A DNA stretch of 53,869 bases from Gracilariopsis chorda (GCA_003194525.1 NBIV01000348.1:1-53869), one strand, 5' to 3'. Positions 39,383 through 49,968 are shown, counted from the stretch's first letter. Translations and numbers: made by a program. Notes: a model not told the origin generated them from the letters alone.

Positions 39383-40207
39383 TGTGGTGCAACGCCCTCA
39401 GGGAGGGATTCTTGGTACTTGAACGCTTTCCCGATATTATCGGTTGTGTAGTGTGTATATGAACTACGCCCCACAGTGGTGGGTATGGACACGTGGGACA
39501 CGGTTTTGGGCCAATTGGCAGTTGGCCACAGTAGTGGATGTTGTCACGAAATGTGGAGTATTTTAGTTAATATTATTTATTATTTTCACACCCATTTCTG
39601 GGAAGCTAGTACTTAGTGCGACGGCGCACTGCCGTCGCACCAGTAAACCTTCCCCAACAAGGGACCCCAACCTGGGGAATTGGCTCTAGTTGTTGCCGCT
39701 TGCGCGCGTACTCTACTCCTCCTTGGAGGGAAACGCCGTAAACCACGGGACATCTAACCCCCTTGCACATCTAAAGGGACCCATCACTGGGAGTATACTT
39801 GTTCCAATTGCATTGGTGTTTCGCCCTGTATAGGGATATTGTTACCGGCATCGCCGTTCGTCCTCGTCGCTCTCGCGACTCACTTCGCCCTCTTTTTCTC
39901 CTCTTCGCCCTTCCTTTTTCCTCTTTTTAGGGTAGCACCTCCCGCTATCCGCGGCCCTCGTGTGCGCATCCGCTCACACACCCCCACTTACGTGGAAACA
40001 TACCTCTACTGAGGATCACACCCCGCTCACGCGGATACCGATTCTTCGCCTTCACCTCCCTGCGCGAGTCGCGACAGGTGTCCCTGGTCTTACAAACCGG
40101 CTTCGCCGTGACACCTCTGGGAGGGCTCTAACCAACTGGGTTCACCTTGTGAGAGGAAGATCCCGAACGTCTTTCGGTGTTTTTCCCCTTTGGGGCATTG
40201 CACCACA
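39383..40207 (+). repeat. 5' LTR of element C
   Basis: Begins TGTGGTGCAACGCCC and ends GCATTGCACCACA. It contains an AT-rich block (TTAATATTATTTATTATTTT) followed 50 bases later by the hairpin GTGCGACGGC/GCCGTCGCAC (39616-39640), placed as in the A/B LTRs. Transcription probably starts near the hairpin. Confidence 0.95.
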
Positions 40208-40210
40208 AAG

Positions 40211-40227
40211 TGGTCTCCCGACCTAGA
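40211..40227 (+). other. Primer-binding site of element C
   Basis: TGGTCTCCCGACCTAGA, three bases after the LTR. Its complement, TCTAGGTCGGGAGACCA, has the layout of a tRNA 3' end: CCA, discriminator A, 7-nt acceptor strand and a T-stem starting with C. Confidence 0.85.
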
Positions 40228-40312
40228 ATCGGTTTTTGTTTTCCCCCTCACGAGGTTTGTTTTCATTCACCGGAAGTTCCGTGATCGTTTCCCGTCGTAA
40301 CGGTATTTTCTC

Positions 40313-42487
40313 ATGTCGAGAAATCCCTCCGATGCGGAGCCAGTGGTTACGCGTAGTCGCTCCCGCGACAACGCGGATACATCCGAAGTTCGGTTCGTAC
40401 CCCGTATCCCTTTACGGACAAGTTCCAGCCGTGCTGGCGCCGCTTCATCGCGGAATGATACCCCCGACCGGGAACCCCGGAACCTCCTTTTGCCCTCTTT
40501 ATCACCCCCGCAGGGGAATGCAGCATCGACTCCGGCTGTTGCCGCAGTGCCCCAGGCACCCCGGCCTGCTCCCGCTGTCGCGGCTTCAAGCCCCCGTGGA
40601 ACGGGCGATAACACCCCCCAAGGGACTTCCCTGGAATCCCAGGTCCACGCTCTGTGGACCGCCCATGACACCCTTGTAGGGGAACTAAAATCCCTCCAAG
40701 AGGTGGTCTCGGCAACCCCCGTAAAGGAGGTCGCCGAGGAACTCCGTATTTTACGGTCTGACGTCAACTCCGTGTTGGAGAGTTTGGGACAACCCGCCGC
40801 CTTCATCGAAGGAGTTGGAGCCTGATTTGATCGAATTGGTGCCCGCCTGGAGGCGCTGGAGCAGTTCGTCCTCATGGACAAACCATCCCCGGGTGATCCG
40901 GTAAACGAGGCATCGCACAACGACCAGCTTGCTGGGAAGAAGAAACGCCGTCATCGACGGAAACACCACCGAAAATATTCGGACTCCAATTCTTCGACAT
41001 CGTCGGACTCATCCCGAAACCATTCGGTTAGCTCGAGCTCCTCGGACTCCGACTCGGAGGACGAGAAGCGAGGATACTCCTCCCGCTCGAAGCGGTCATC
41101 GGCCACTGAAGGTGTGGTCCGAACCCGCCAGAAGGGGAGAAGACACCCCGGTCTCCGGGAATTGAAACCGACAAACCCGGATTACTGGAAGCTTTTATCA
41201 CACCGGTACTACCGGCTCGAAGAATCGTCACTTGGACGCACGCCCCGTGGTACGGGAAAGGTGCGAGAATGCATTAAGCGAATGCAGCTCTCGCTCCGCA
41301 ACCAGTATTTTACTGGAGAGGACCCAGTCCTAGTACTGGATTTCCTATCCCGCTTTGTAGCGGAGGCCGATATCCTCGTAATGAATGAGGGACAAGCCTA
41401 TTTGGCTTTACCGTATTTCTTACGGGTAGTGGCGGAGGACCAATACACCTCTGTCAGAGGATCTTCTCGCGCCTCCGAGGGAGGATTTACTTGCTGGCCG
41501 GAGGCTGTGCAGTATCTTCTGCGCTCCTACGCCACCAACACCGCTATTCAGCAGGCTATCCTCGCTTTGCGAGATACACGCCAGCGTGCTGGAGAGACCG
41601 AGACCGATTATTCGGTGCGCCTTAACAAGGCTTTCCACAGATGTGGTAACGTATACCCCGCTGGGGAGCGCAGGACCATGTTCATCGATGGTCTTGACCC
41701 GGCAATCCGGAGTTTGGTTACCCGTTATCGGGAGGACAGGCGGAGGATCACCTACCTCGAGCTGGTCCAACACGCTCGAGCGGAAGGGGATGCACTTCGT
41801 GCAAGAACTCCGAACAATCGGTCTAAATCCGCCAAGGCGTTGTTGCTGGAAAGCGAAGCTTCCTCTCTCTCGCTCACCGCGGATGGGAACCCTGGACAGG
41901 GATTTGATACCGTGCATTTAGTGCAGGGGGATGGTGTGTCGATACCCACCAGTGATTTGCCGTCAACGACGGAGATGACCCGTGATACGGGAACGGAAGA
42001 CCCCGTTTTGTACAGTGGTAACAGTCGGGTTCAACCCCAACGACTCCCGTTCTCAAACGGTCAATCCCGTTATCAACGGCCTGGATGGACTGACACCCGC
42101 CCTGCGGTTCGCTTCTCCGATACTCGGAATAATAATCCGCGTGTCGCGGTGTTGGCTCTCATATGCCACCTGTGCTATACCCATGGCCATACCTCACCTC
42201 AGTGTATTTGTTCACTGAAGGATATGGCCAAGGTAGTGGCAAATTATGAGGCCCTCACTCCAGAGGAGAAACGTTCCGTCCCGACGGCCTCCTACCTCCG
42301 TGCTAAAACGGACTTTTCCCATGCCCTACCACAGACCCCGCGTGCGCGGCAAGCTTCATACACCCCGATTCGGGAGATCACGCAACCATCCGTTGCAACC
42401 CCCGCTTATGCGGATAGAAACCCCCGTCAACGGGATGAAGCACTCGTTGTCCAGGAAACCAACCCACCGCCGAAGGCGGAAAACTAA
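40313..42487 (+). pseudogene. gag: Gag of element C, one premature TGA
   Basis: The frame has 724 codons with a single stop, TGA at 40823 (codon 171). The A gag has Arg in the equivalent place (GVEDRF), so CGA to TGA is the likely change. Otherwise the protein matches the A gag throughout: MSRNPSDAEPVVTRSRSRD at the start, coiled-coil, charged Ser/Asp-rich linker (about 40970-41100), capsid region with YFTGEDPVLVLDFLSRFVAEA and MFIDGLDPAIRSLV, and the zinc knuckle CHLCYTHGHTSPQC at about 42161. It ends GAA AAC TAA, so the slippery heptamer is GGAAAAC instead of GGGAAAC. Confidence 0.92.
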
Positions 42488-43747
42488 CTGAGGGAGTCTC
42501 CCTTTTGGGAGAGGCGTCCTCAAGAACGAGGCTGTTGGCGCCCGAGGCGTCCTCGCCTCGCTCTCCGGTGAAAGTCCTCTCGAGGAAAGACACCGCTGAC
42601 GCGGACTCTGCGCACCTCGGTGTGTTGCGTCGCCCGTGGACACGGAGTAAAAATCCCCGGATTCCCGGTAGAGTCTTGGTCTTGGCCAAACGCAATTATA
42701 AGGTCTATGCCGACCTTGGCCTTGACCCCAGTTTATGGTGAGGTTTCTCACCGTCCTGGATACAGGTGCAGGCCCCAACTTTGTTGTGGAATCATTGTTA
42801 CCCCCACTTGTGCGGTCGCGTATCCGCTCTGACGCGGTCCCCGACATTTCGGATGCGAACAACAATCCGTTACAAACGGTGGGCACAGTGGACCTCGTCG
42901 TGAGACTTGGTACCTCTGTGGTGAAGTTGGACTTCATCGTTTGCCGTTAATTGGCAGCACCAGTCATACTGGGATGTGATTACTGCGACAGATTTGTCGA
43001 CGCAATCAGGCCCCGCCTCAGGCGTGTAGAACTTGACGACGGATCGTCGGTTCCGATTGTTCGCCGCCCGCTCAAGCAGTCCTCTCGGAAACAAGTTCCG
43101 CTCCCTGCTGCGCAGGAACCACCGCCCGCGTCCCGCGAGTCCACCAAGCTCCGCGTCGCTGCCTCGGTTTCTATACCGGCTGAGTCCCAAGTCTGGGTGC
43201 AGGTAAATTCCCGTCAACACGGTCTTCGGGTTATACAACCCCTCGCCTCGTTGTACGAGAAATCCCAGCTGGCGCTGGCTAATGGAATTGTCTCCATTTC
43301 CCCGGATGTTCCTTTCCGGATATTGGTTGCCAACCTTGGCAAACACCCCCAGTATCTGGTCAAACACCAAGTAATTGGGAGTGTAACCCCCATCCTATGG
43401 GAATGCTGCCAAAAAAGATGACAGCCGCCGATGTACTCGGAGTTACCACCTCTTCTGAGGAGTTCGCCCCGCCGTCCGAAGACGTCAAGTCTAAGGAGGG
43501 GGAGGAAACCGCTACTTCAGCGTCGAACATACCGAGTAACTCGGAATTGCGAACCACACCTGTTCCACAGGACAATGCTCTATCGAGCAACGACCGGATT
43601 GATCCGGAAAAAGCACTTGAAGCGCTGGACTTCAGCCACGTGCCAGAGTCGCACCGCGACAAACTCCGTACTATGTTACGGGAATTCACCACAATGTGGG
43701 TTGGCTCGCTTGGCGAGATTAATGCAACGGAACACCGGATCGATTAA
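42470..43747 (+). pseudogene. pol: Protease and protease-RT spacer of element C
   Basis: The pol frame enters by -1 shift at the gag stop (GKLTEGVSLLGEASS). Near 42730 a one-base indel moves the frame just before the active site, FLTVLDTGAGPNFV, which is intact. A TAA at 42948 interrupts CR-LAAPVILGCDYC (Ser in element A). The frame changes again near 43400. The spacer holds VQVNSRQHGLRV, NGIVSISPDVPF and SKEGEE (43489-43508), and ends with HRID then TAA at 43745, where A reads HRIDVLP. Confidence 0.88.
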
Positions 43748-43749
43748 TC

Positions 43750-45081
43750 CCCGGTGCGCGACCGGTTGCACAACCCCCTTACAGGGCAGGTCCGAAAGCT
43801 CGGGAAGAGGAGCAGTCCCAAGTGGACAAGATGCTCCGCGCAGGTGTGATTGAGCCCGCTCAATCACCCTGGGCATCCCCAGTTGTACTGGCTTTAAAGG
43901 CCGACGGAACCTGGAGGTTCTGTGTCGACTACCGCCGGCTCAATGCCGTGACTGTTAGGGACACGTACCCCATCCCTCGTATGGACGAGTGCATTGACTC
44001 CCTTGGAGACGCCACCGTGTTCACGGCCCTTGATGCCAATTGGGGATATTGGCAAGTACCTGTCAGACAGGAGGATCGCGACAAAACCGCATTCACCTGC
44101 CATGCAGGAACGTACCGCTTCAAGCGGATGCCATTTGGGTTAACCAACGCCCCCGCCACCTTTCAGCGTGCAGTAGATATTCTACTCAACCGCTTTAAGT
44201 GGCGGAGTTGTCTGGTCTACCTTGATGATATTATCATCTTCTCCAACTCGTTGGACGACCATCTCACTCACGTCCGAAACGTGCTGACCGTACTCCGCGA
44301 TGCGGGAATTACCCTCAAGTTGAGGAAATGCGAGTTTTTCACAGATACTGTGAAGTATCTGGGTCACATTATCCGTCCTGGACGGTTAGCGATCGAGAAA
44401 GCTCGAGTCAAATCCCTCGTTGAGGCGAAAGAACCCCGTACTCAAACGGAACTGCGCTCCTTTCTGGGGCTGGTCAACGTCTATCGACGGTTTATCCCGA
44501 ACTTTTCGGATACTGCAGCGCCCCTGAACGCGTTGTTGCGAAAGGGGAACCCCCCAAAACTGGGAACATTTACGCCCGAGCAATCGGAAGCTTTTAACTC
44601 CTTAAAGGAGGCTGTCACATCAGCACCAATCCTACATCTCCCAAAACTTGGGTTGCCATACTCCGTAGATACGGACTCGAGCGACTACCAAGTCGGGTGT
44701 GCTCTTTTTCAAACCACCCCCGAGGGGGAACGACATCCAATTGGTTATTGGTCACGTTCGCTCAATGTTCATGAGCGGAACTACTCCGTATCGGAGAAAG
44801 AGTGCCTCGCCGTCGTATGGGCGATGACCACTCTGCGCCCCTACCTTATGGGAATTCACTTCACCGTGTACACGGATCATTCCTCATTGAGGTGGTTGAT
44901 GAATATCTCCGACCCGTCGGGACGCCTCATGCGCTGGAGACTCCGCCTCGCGAATATGACTTTCAAGTCATTTATAAAAAGGGTGCGCAGAACACCCAGG
45001 CCGACGCTTTATCGCGGTTACCCACAAGTGGGGAAGCACTCCCAACGGAGGATGATGAAGTCCCATGCTTCATGGCTATAG
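43750..45081 (+). pseudogene. pol: Reverse transcriptase and RNase H of element C (open RT)
   Basis: From about 43790 to 44950 the frame is uninterrupted and includes MLRAGVIEPAQSPWASPVV, FCVDYRRLNAVTVRDTYPI, VFTALDANWGYWQVPV, FKRMPFGLTNAPATFQRAV and the catalytic LVYLDDIIIFSN (YLDD at 44218-44229). The connection domain is FLGLVNVYRRFIPNFSD. RNase H residues lie in VDTDSSDYQVG, VSEKECLAVVW and VYTDHSSLRWLM. The segment could encode a complete RT on its own. A one-base shift near 44950 moves the RNase H end into the next frame. Confidence 0.92.
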
Positions 45082-45440
45082 ACCCGGATGATCCGGAATA
45101 TGCCGTCGAGGCTAGGCCAGAAACCTGGGACGAGGATGCTGATTTTGACGAACTACTCGCATCGCGAGATAAATCTGAGAACCCGTTACCGGGAAACTTT
45201 GTACCGGTATCACCGGAAGAAATGATCCGAGAACAATTTGGCGACCCATTCTGTACGAGAATTCGTGCCCGTATCAACGGTGGTGAAGATCTCCCTTTCG
45301 GGGTAAACGACAAAGGCTACCTCGTAAGAAAGGTCGAAGCCCGCCCACAGATTGTGGTACCACATTCCCTACAATCGCGGGTGTTACATCTATCACACTA
45401 CGCCCCCATTGGAGGTCACTCAGGTGGGAGACAACTCTAG
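44950..45440 (+). pseudogene. pol: RNase H end, acidic linker and integrase zinc domain start of element C
   Basis: YDFQVIYKKGAQNTQADAL completes RNase H. An acidic linker follows (TWDEDADFDELLASRD), then GYLVRKVEARPQIVV and HSLQSRVLHLSHYAPIGGH, the histidines of the HHCC domain. A TAG at 45438 ends this frame between the His and Cys pairs. Confidence 0.88.
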
Positions 45441-46235
45441 CTAACCCTGCGAAGGGATTTCTATTGGCCCGCAATGGCGGTGGATTGCTACGCAACTGTG
45501 TGGTTTTGTAGCGAATGCGCGAAGAATCGCGTCAAGCTCCGCAAAAATGCGAAGAAGATGAAACTATTCCCCGCAAGGGCGCCACTCGAGTTTATCGCAA
45601 TTGATCTTCTCGTACCACTACTCACCACAAAACGTGGAAACAAGTTCCTACTTGTCATCACCGACCGCTTTTCTAAGCTGGTACGGACTGTCCCTCTTCG
45701 GAGGATAACCGCTCTCACGGTGGCCCAGGCTCTGGTGACGCACTGGATTTTTGTCTACGGTCCCCCTGTGGAGGTGCTCTCCGACAACGGGAAGCAGTTC
45801 GTGAGCAAGTTCTTACAGGATGTTTGTCGCATCCTGGATGTCAAGAACTTGTTCACGACTACCTACCACCCCCAGTGTAATGGGCAAGTTGAACGGTTTA
45901 ACCGGACGTTACTCTCGGCGTTAGGTTCCTACGTCGCTGACCACCCAACGAATTGGGATCTCTACGCTGATGCGATAACCTACGCGTACAATACGCAGGT
46001 ACACCGGACTACCGGAGTTTCGCCATTCGAGTTGGTTCTATCTAGAACACCCCCGCCTGTGGCGCTGGAACCCCAAGCTACCTTGGACAATTTCCCATCT
46101 GTGGGTATCTACCGGCAGCAATGGAAGCAATGGCTTTCCAAGCTGGTCCCCGCTGCGCGGAAGTCTATGGCACGGGCCCAAGCCGCTTACAAGCGGAATT
46201 TTGACGCTCGCTTGCGAGGAAAGACGCCCCGATTC
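45441..46235 (+). pseudogene. pol: Integrase zinc cysteines and D,D35E core of element C
   Basis: After FYWPAMAVDCYATVW comes CSECAKNR. The catalytic residues are all present: Asp in EFIAIDLLVPLL, Asp in EVLSDNGKQFVSKF and Glu in NGQVERFNRTLL. FELVLSRTPPPVALEP and AQAAYKRNFDARLRG lead to the C-terminal region. The frame is open from 45474 to 46364, but a one-base loss near 46230 separates the core from the GPF module. Confidence 0.92.
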
Positions 46236-47872
46236 GGGCAAATAACTACGTCTTCATCAGGAAGGAGTACTACAACCCGGAACGGGAGAAGCGTCACAAA
46301 CTCTCGCCTGTGGCGGATGGACCCTTCAAGGTCATCTCTGTTAACACCGACACTGTCGTGGTAGAGATGGGCGACACGCACGAACGGATTTCCCGTGATC
46401 GTGTTGTCCTTGCCTTTCCTCCCTCGTCAGAGGTAGTCCTGGATCCAGGCAACCCCGTTTCTACGGACTCTGCAACACCGGAACCATCCGGGAGTACTAG
46501 ACCTACGGTACTACCAAACCCCAGCCGGGGACTCTCAGACCTACCGACTCTGTCGGACTCACCGGCTCAGCCGGGTAATTCGGGCCCCTCAGCGCCCGCC
46601 TCTACCACGTCTGCCCCACTGGCGCGCATCTATACCCGCCAGGCGGGGAATGTTATCCCTTATCCCGCCGCTCCGTCTAAGGAGGGGGAGGAGAACACTC
46701 GTCTTCGAGGAACAATATCGCCGTCGCAACGGGAAACACACCGTAACATACGGAACACTGACCGTGGAGCACGGAGTATGTCACGCGACGCTAATCCCCC
46801 GTTCCCGGGCAGTGCTGTGCAACAGGAACCAGACGCGCAGGCCCCGCAAAAGCAGCAAATACACCGTTTGTCACGGGAAAACGAGAAGCCTCACTCCAAT
46901 ACCGCAGCAGCGGAAAGGCAATCGCCCGATGCCTCGAAGCCGCCGTTGGCGGAAGTCCCCGCGGAAGCGGTTCAATCAGGTCGATCAGACCCGCGCCTTG
47001 CGGAGAAGGGGCGCCCAGATACGCCGGCCTCACAGGGAAATACCCACACCCCTCTTGGGGAAAAAGGCAGCCAAGCCGCAGTTGAAGCTTTAAGCCCTGG
47101 CTCGCAAGCACCGGAAACGCCTCCCGTCGTTGACGGAATCGAAGCCCCCGCTACGGGGAATAATTTGCGCCAACCCCCGCATCGCTGCGGCGAAGAACCG
47201 AGGAACTCGGGAAAAACGCGCGCCATCGCACGCTCGAAACCGGTCGTACCGGACGCTGCTCCTCCTCATGGAGATGGTGCACCGCGCTTAGCGGCAATTC
47301 CCCTGAAAAGGGTATCATCGGCACCTGCCCGGCACCCCCCAAAGGGGAATTTTGACCAAAATACCGGTGTACCGGAGTTAGCCCCAGGCAACCCGTCAGT
47401 AGCCGGGGACACCACGGCATCGCCGGAACGTATGGTGCAGAGCGCTCGTGCGCCTGGCAGGGAGGCGGTTTGCCACCCAATCACCGTGTCGCACGGGACC
47501 CCCCAGGGGATTGTGGAAATGCCGACCCCGCAGGAGCGGTCATCTTCCCGCAAACTCGCGGTTCGTGAGCTCAACCGTGAAGGCGGAGCCCAAGTCCCCC
47601 GCCGACTGGCGGTTCGCCCGCAATACCGCGAAAGCGGAAATGAACCTGCCCCAATGGGGAATGACTTGCCGGTGAAAACCGTGGCACCACACACCCTCTT
47701 GAGGGATATCTTCCCGCATGAGCAGCGGCCGCTATCACAGCGCACGGCAACGCCGGAGTTATCGCCGAACACCCTGCTAAGGGACATTATACCGCACAGC
47801 GGGCAGCCCCCGCAGGGAAGTACAACCACCACCCGGCACGGCCGGCAGGTCTACGAACGAGAGTTCGTAGTA
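46236..47872 (+). CDS. pol: GPF module and about 500-residue disordered tail of the element C integrase
   Basis: In the frame from about 46240 VFIRKEYYNPEREKRH and SPVADGPFKVISVNTDTVVV form the GPY/F module. The frame then stays open for more than 500 codons with low-complexity Pro, Ser, Thr, Glu and Arg sequence: no signal peptide, membrane segment or fold is visible. SKEGEE occurs at 46675-46694. Near the end two short repeats stand out: TLLRDIFPHEQRPLS with TLLRDIIPHSGQPP, and LAVRELNRE with LAVRPQYRE. The tail leads directly into the chromodomain. Persistence of one frame over 1.5 kb, in a copy whose other segments are broken, suggests it was recently under selection or is tolerant of change. 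Confidence 0.85.
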
Positions 47873-48061
47873 GACTGACTTGTCGGACACACCTGGGACC
47901 AGGATGGTATTCTACAATACCGCGTCCGCTGGTACGGGTATGACCCCAATGAGGATACGTGGGAACCAATTGAACACCTCCCACGGTGGCAGGTCGTGCG
48001 ATACCACCGTCAAACGGGAAGTGCAGCTCCAGCCACGCTGGTAAATGCCCAAGTTGGGTAA
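47858..48061 (+). pseudogene. pol: Chromodomain of element C integrase, with one TGA
   Basis: The frame reads YEREFVVD, TGA at 47876, LVGHTW, GILQYRVRWYGYDPNEDTW, EPIEHLPRWQVVRYHRQTG and a TAA at 48059. This is a clear chromodomain: the first aromatic (Y), the W-Y-G-Y strand and the D-TWEP-L block are present. Such domains guide chromovirus integration to marked chromatin. The stop is most simply CGA to TGA, since the F element has Arg at this place (VIDRIV). Confidence 0.92.
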
Positions 48062-48300
48062 CGTTGCCGCGCGAACGGAGGGCGATAGGAAAGGATAACA
48101 AGGCAAGGTCCGTCGAAGACGGGGAACTCAAATGAGAATCACCGTTCAATACGGCAAAGTTTATTCAAGGGAGCAGCTAGCTCCCCACAACACTATACTA
48201 CAATAGCCGGCTATGCCAGGAAAAAAGAACCGGAGACGGCGTACGCGCTTTTATCACCCATTTTTGCCTGGGAACCCTCCGCGTCCGCGGTCGTTTTCCC
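48062..48300 (+). other. 3' noncoding region of element C
   Basis: 240 bases between the chromodomain stop and the polypurine tract. No gene (no env-like frame) is seen. Confidence 0.6.
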
Positions 48301-48317
48301 GTCTTAGGGGGGGGATA
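48301..48317 (+). other. Polypurine tract of element C
   Basis: GTCTTAGGGGGGGGATA ends directly at the 3' LTR start and is preceded by a pyrimidine stretch (TCGTTTTCCC). It primes plus-strand DNA synthesis. Confidence 0.88.
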
Positions 48318-49142
48318 TGTAGTCCAACGCCCTCAGGGAGGGATTCTTGGTACTTGAACGCTTTCCCGATATTATCGGTTGTGTAGTGTGTATATGAACT
48401 ACGCCCCACAATGGTGGGTATGGACACGTGGGACACGGTTTTGGGCCAATTGGCGGTTGGCCACAGTAGTGGATGTTGTCACGAAATGTGGAATATTTTA
48501 GTTAATATTATTTATTATTTTCACACCCATTTCTGGGAAGCTAGTACTTAGTGCGACGGCGCACTGCCGTTGCACCAGTAAAACTTCCCCAACAAGGGAC
48601 CCCAACCTGGGGAATTGGCTCTAGTTGTTGCCGCTTGCGCGCGTACTCTACTCCTTCTTGGAGGGAAACACCGTAAACCACGGGACATCTAACCCCCTTG
48701 CACATCTAAAGGGACCCATCACTGGGAGTATACTTGTTCCAATTGCATTGGTGTTTTGCCCTGTATAGGGATATTGTTACCGGCATCGCCGTTCGTCCCC
48801 GTCGCTCTCGCGACTCACTTCGCCCTCTTTTTCTCCTCTTCGCCCTTCCTTTTTCCCCTTTTTAGGGTAGCACCTCCCGCTATCCGCGGCCCTCGTGTGC
48901 GCATCCGCTCACACACCCCCACTTACGTGGAAACATACCTCTACTGACGATCACACCCCGCTCACGCGGATACCGATTCTTCGCCTTCACCTCCCTGCGC
49001 GAGTCGCGACAGGTGTCCCTGGTCTTACAAACCGGCTTCGCCGTGACACCTCTGGGAGGGCTCTAACCAACTGGGTTCACCTCGTGAGAGGAAGATCCCG
49101 AACGTCTTTCGGTGTTTTTCGCCTTTGGGGCATTGCACCACA
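48318..49142 (+). repeat. 3' LTR of element C
   Basis: Same length as the 5' LTR. It begins TGTAGTCCAACGCCC, so two of its first eight bases differ from the 5' copy. In its hairpin (48551-48575) one C is now T, which still pairs as G-U in RNA. Several other differences between the two LTRs are C/T or G/A at CpG. Confidence 0.95.
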
Positions 49143-49147
49143 CTTGG

Positions 49148-49968
49148 GTATAGAGTGAAAGCATATCCCGCTGTTAGTAGCTCTCCTCGGGAAGCCCTCT
49201 AAGGATTGTATGCGCCTGCTTCTGGTTAGTGCAGAGGTAGGTAGGCTGCAGAATCCACTTCACATCCGGAGTGTCTGACCGGAAGCCGAGGGTCTGACAC
49301 TTAGTGATCTTTGACATAATTCTTGGGTTGCGCGCCGTTTCAACAAGAAGTTAAGAAGTTTTATTTGGGGATTGAGCCTCTTGCTCTCCCTAGTGTTGTT
49401 TTATTTCATCGAGTTGGTTTAGTTCTTTTGATCCCACTGTTTTCAACTTGTTTTGGGGCTTTTAGCTACGAAGAGCACCCTTTTGGCTTTTATTATTACA
49501 ACTTTTTGGCCCCCTGCGTCACCGTCCCGTGATGGCGCCCACACACCCACTTATTGCACATTTTTCGTCGCCGTGTGCGCTGTCAGTACGTGACGTGAAC
49601 TATCACATGCGGCGTTCCTCGAGTTCACAGTGATTTATCATGCAAGTCCGAACTGGCGGCCTTTTGTCATCCCTCTTCACTCAGGAGCAGTATTTACATT
49701 TCAGGTAGCAATCCTATCCCTTTCTACTTTCAACATCAATTCTGCCTGTGTTTGTCCGAAAGTGCTGTCTATACGCAGCTCCAGCCTGTGATGCATAAAG
49801 CAACAGAGTCAGTCGTATTTCTACAAGAATGCGACAACTACGAGCCCCACTGAATGCACTCGAGAGCAAAGAACAGAACTTCAGTTTAGTTCATTGGCTA
49901 TTTACTTTTTAGCGTCCATTTGACATGATAGCGCGCCGATGGTTTTGCTTTTTGGTGTTTGCTGCCCA
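49148..49968. other. Host-type flank of element C, no gene seen
   Basis: About 800 bases without a convincing frame. The longest plus frame (49323-49532, 69 codons) is hydrophobic and lacks any motif. Confidence 0.4.

Larger units (their letters stand above)
39383..49142 (+). mobile_element. Complete Ty3/gypsy chromovirus C with two LTRs and target duplication
   Basis: Two 825-bp LTRs (39383-40207, 48318-49142) enclose a primer site, gag, a full pol order and a polypurine tract. The 5-bp duplication CTTGG is exact at 39378-39382 and 49143-49147, so the copy is complete and its insertion site is known. The LTRs differ at about 15 of 825 positions by eye. Coding is broken by one stop in gag, at least four frame changes and two stops in pol, and one stop in the chromodomain. 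It could only move with proteins from another copy. Confidence 0.96.

Noticed and set aside
39076..39501. A minus-strand frame of 141 codons crossing the left border of element C
   Set aside because: Half of it lies in the LTR. The host half does have a continuation across the reconstructed empty site, but it is short and without motif.
46650..47832. Open frames of 75-188 codons on both strands inside the element C tail
   Set aside because: They are shadows caused by GC-rich, repetitive codons of the main tail frame and carry no motif.
46236..47872. The element C tail as an envelope gene
   Set aside because: It has no signal peptide, membrane segment or cysteine pattern, it is in frame with the GPF module before it and the chromodomain after it, and it is low in hydrophobic residues.
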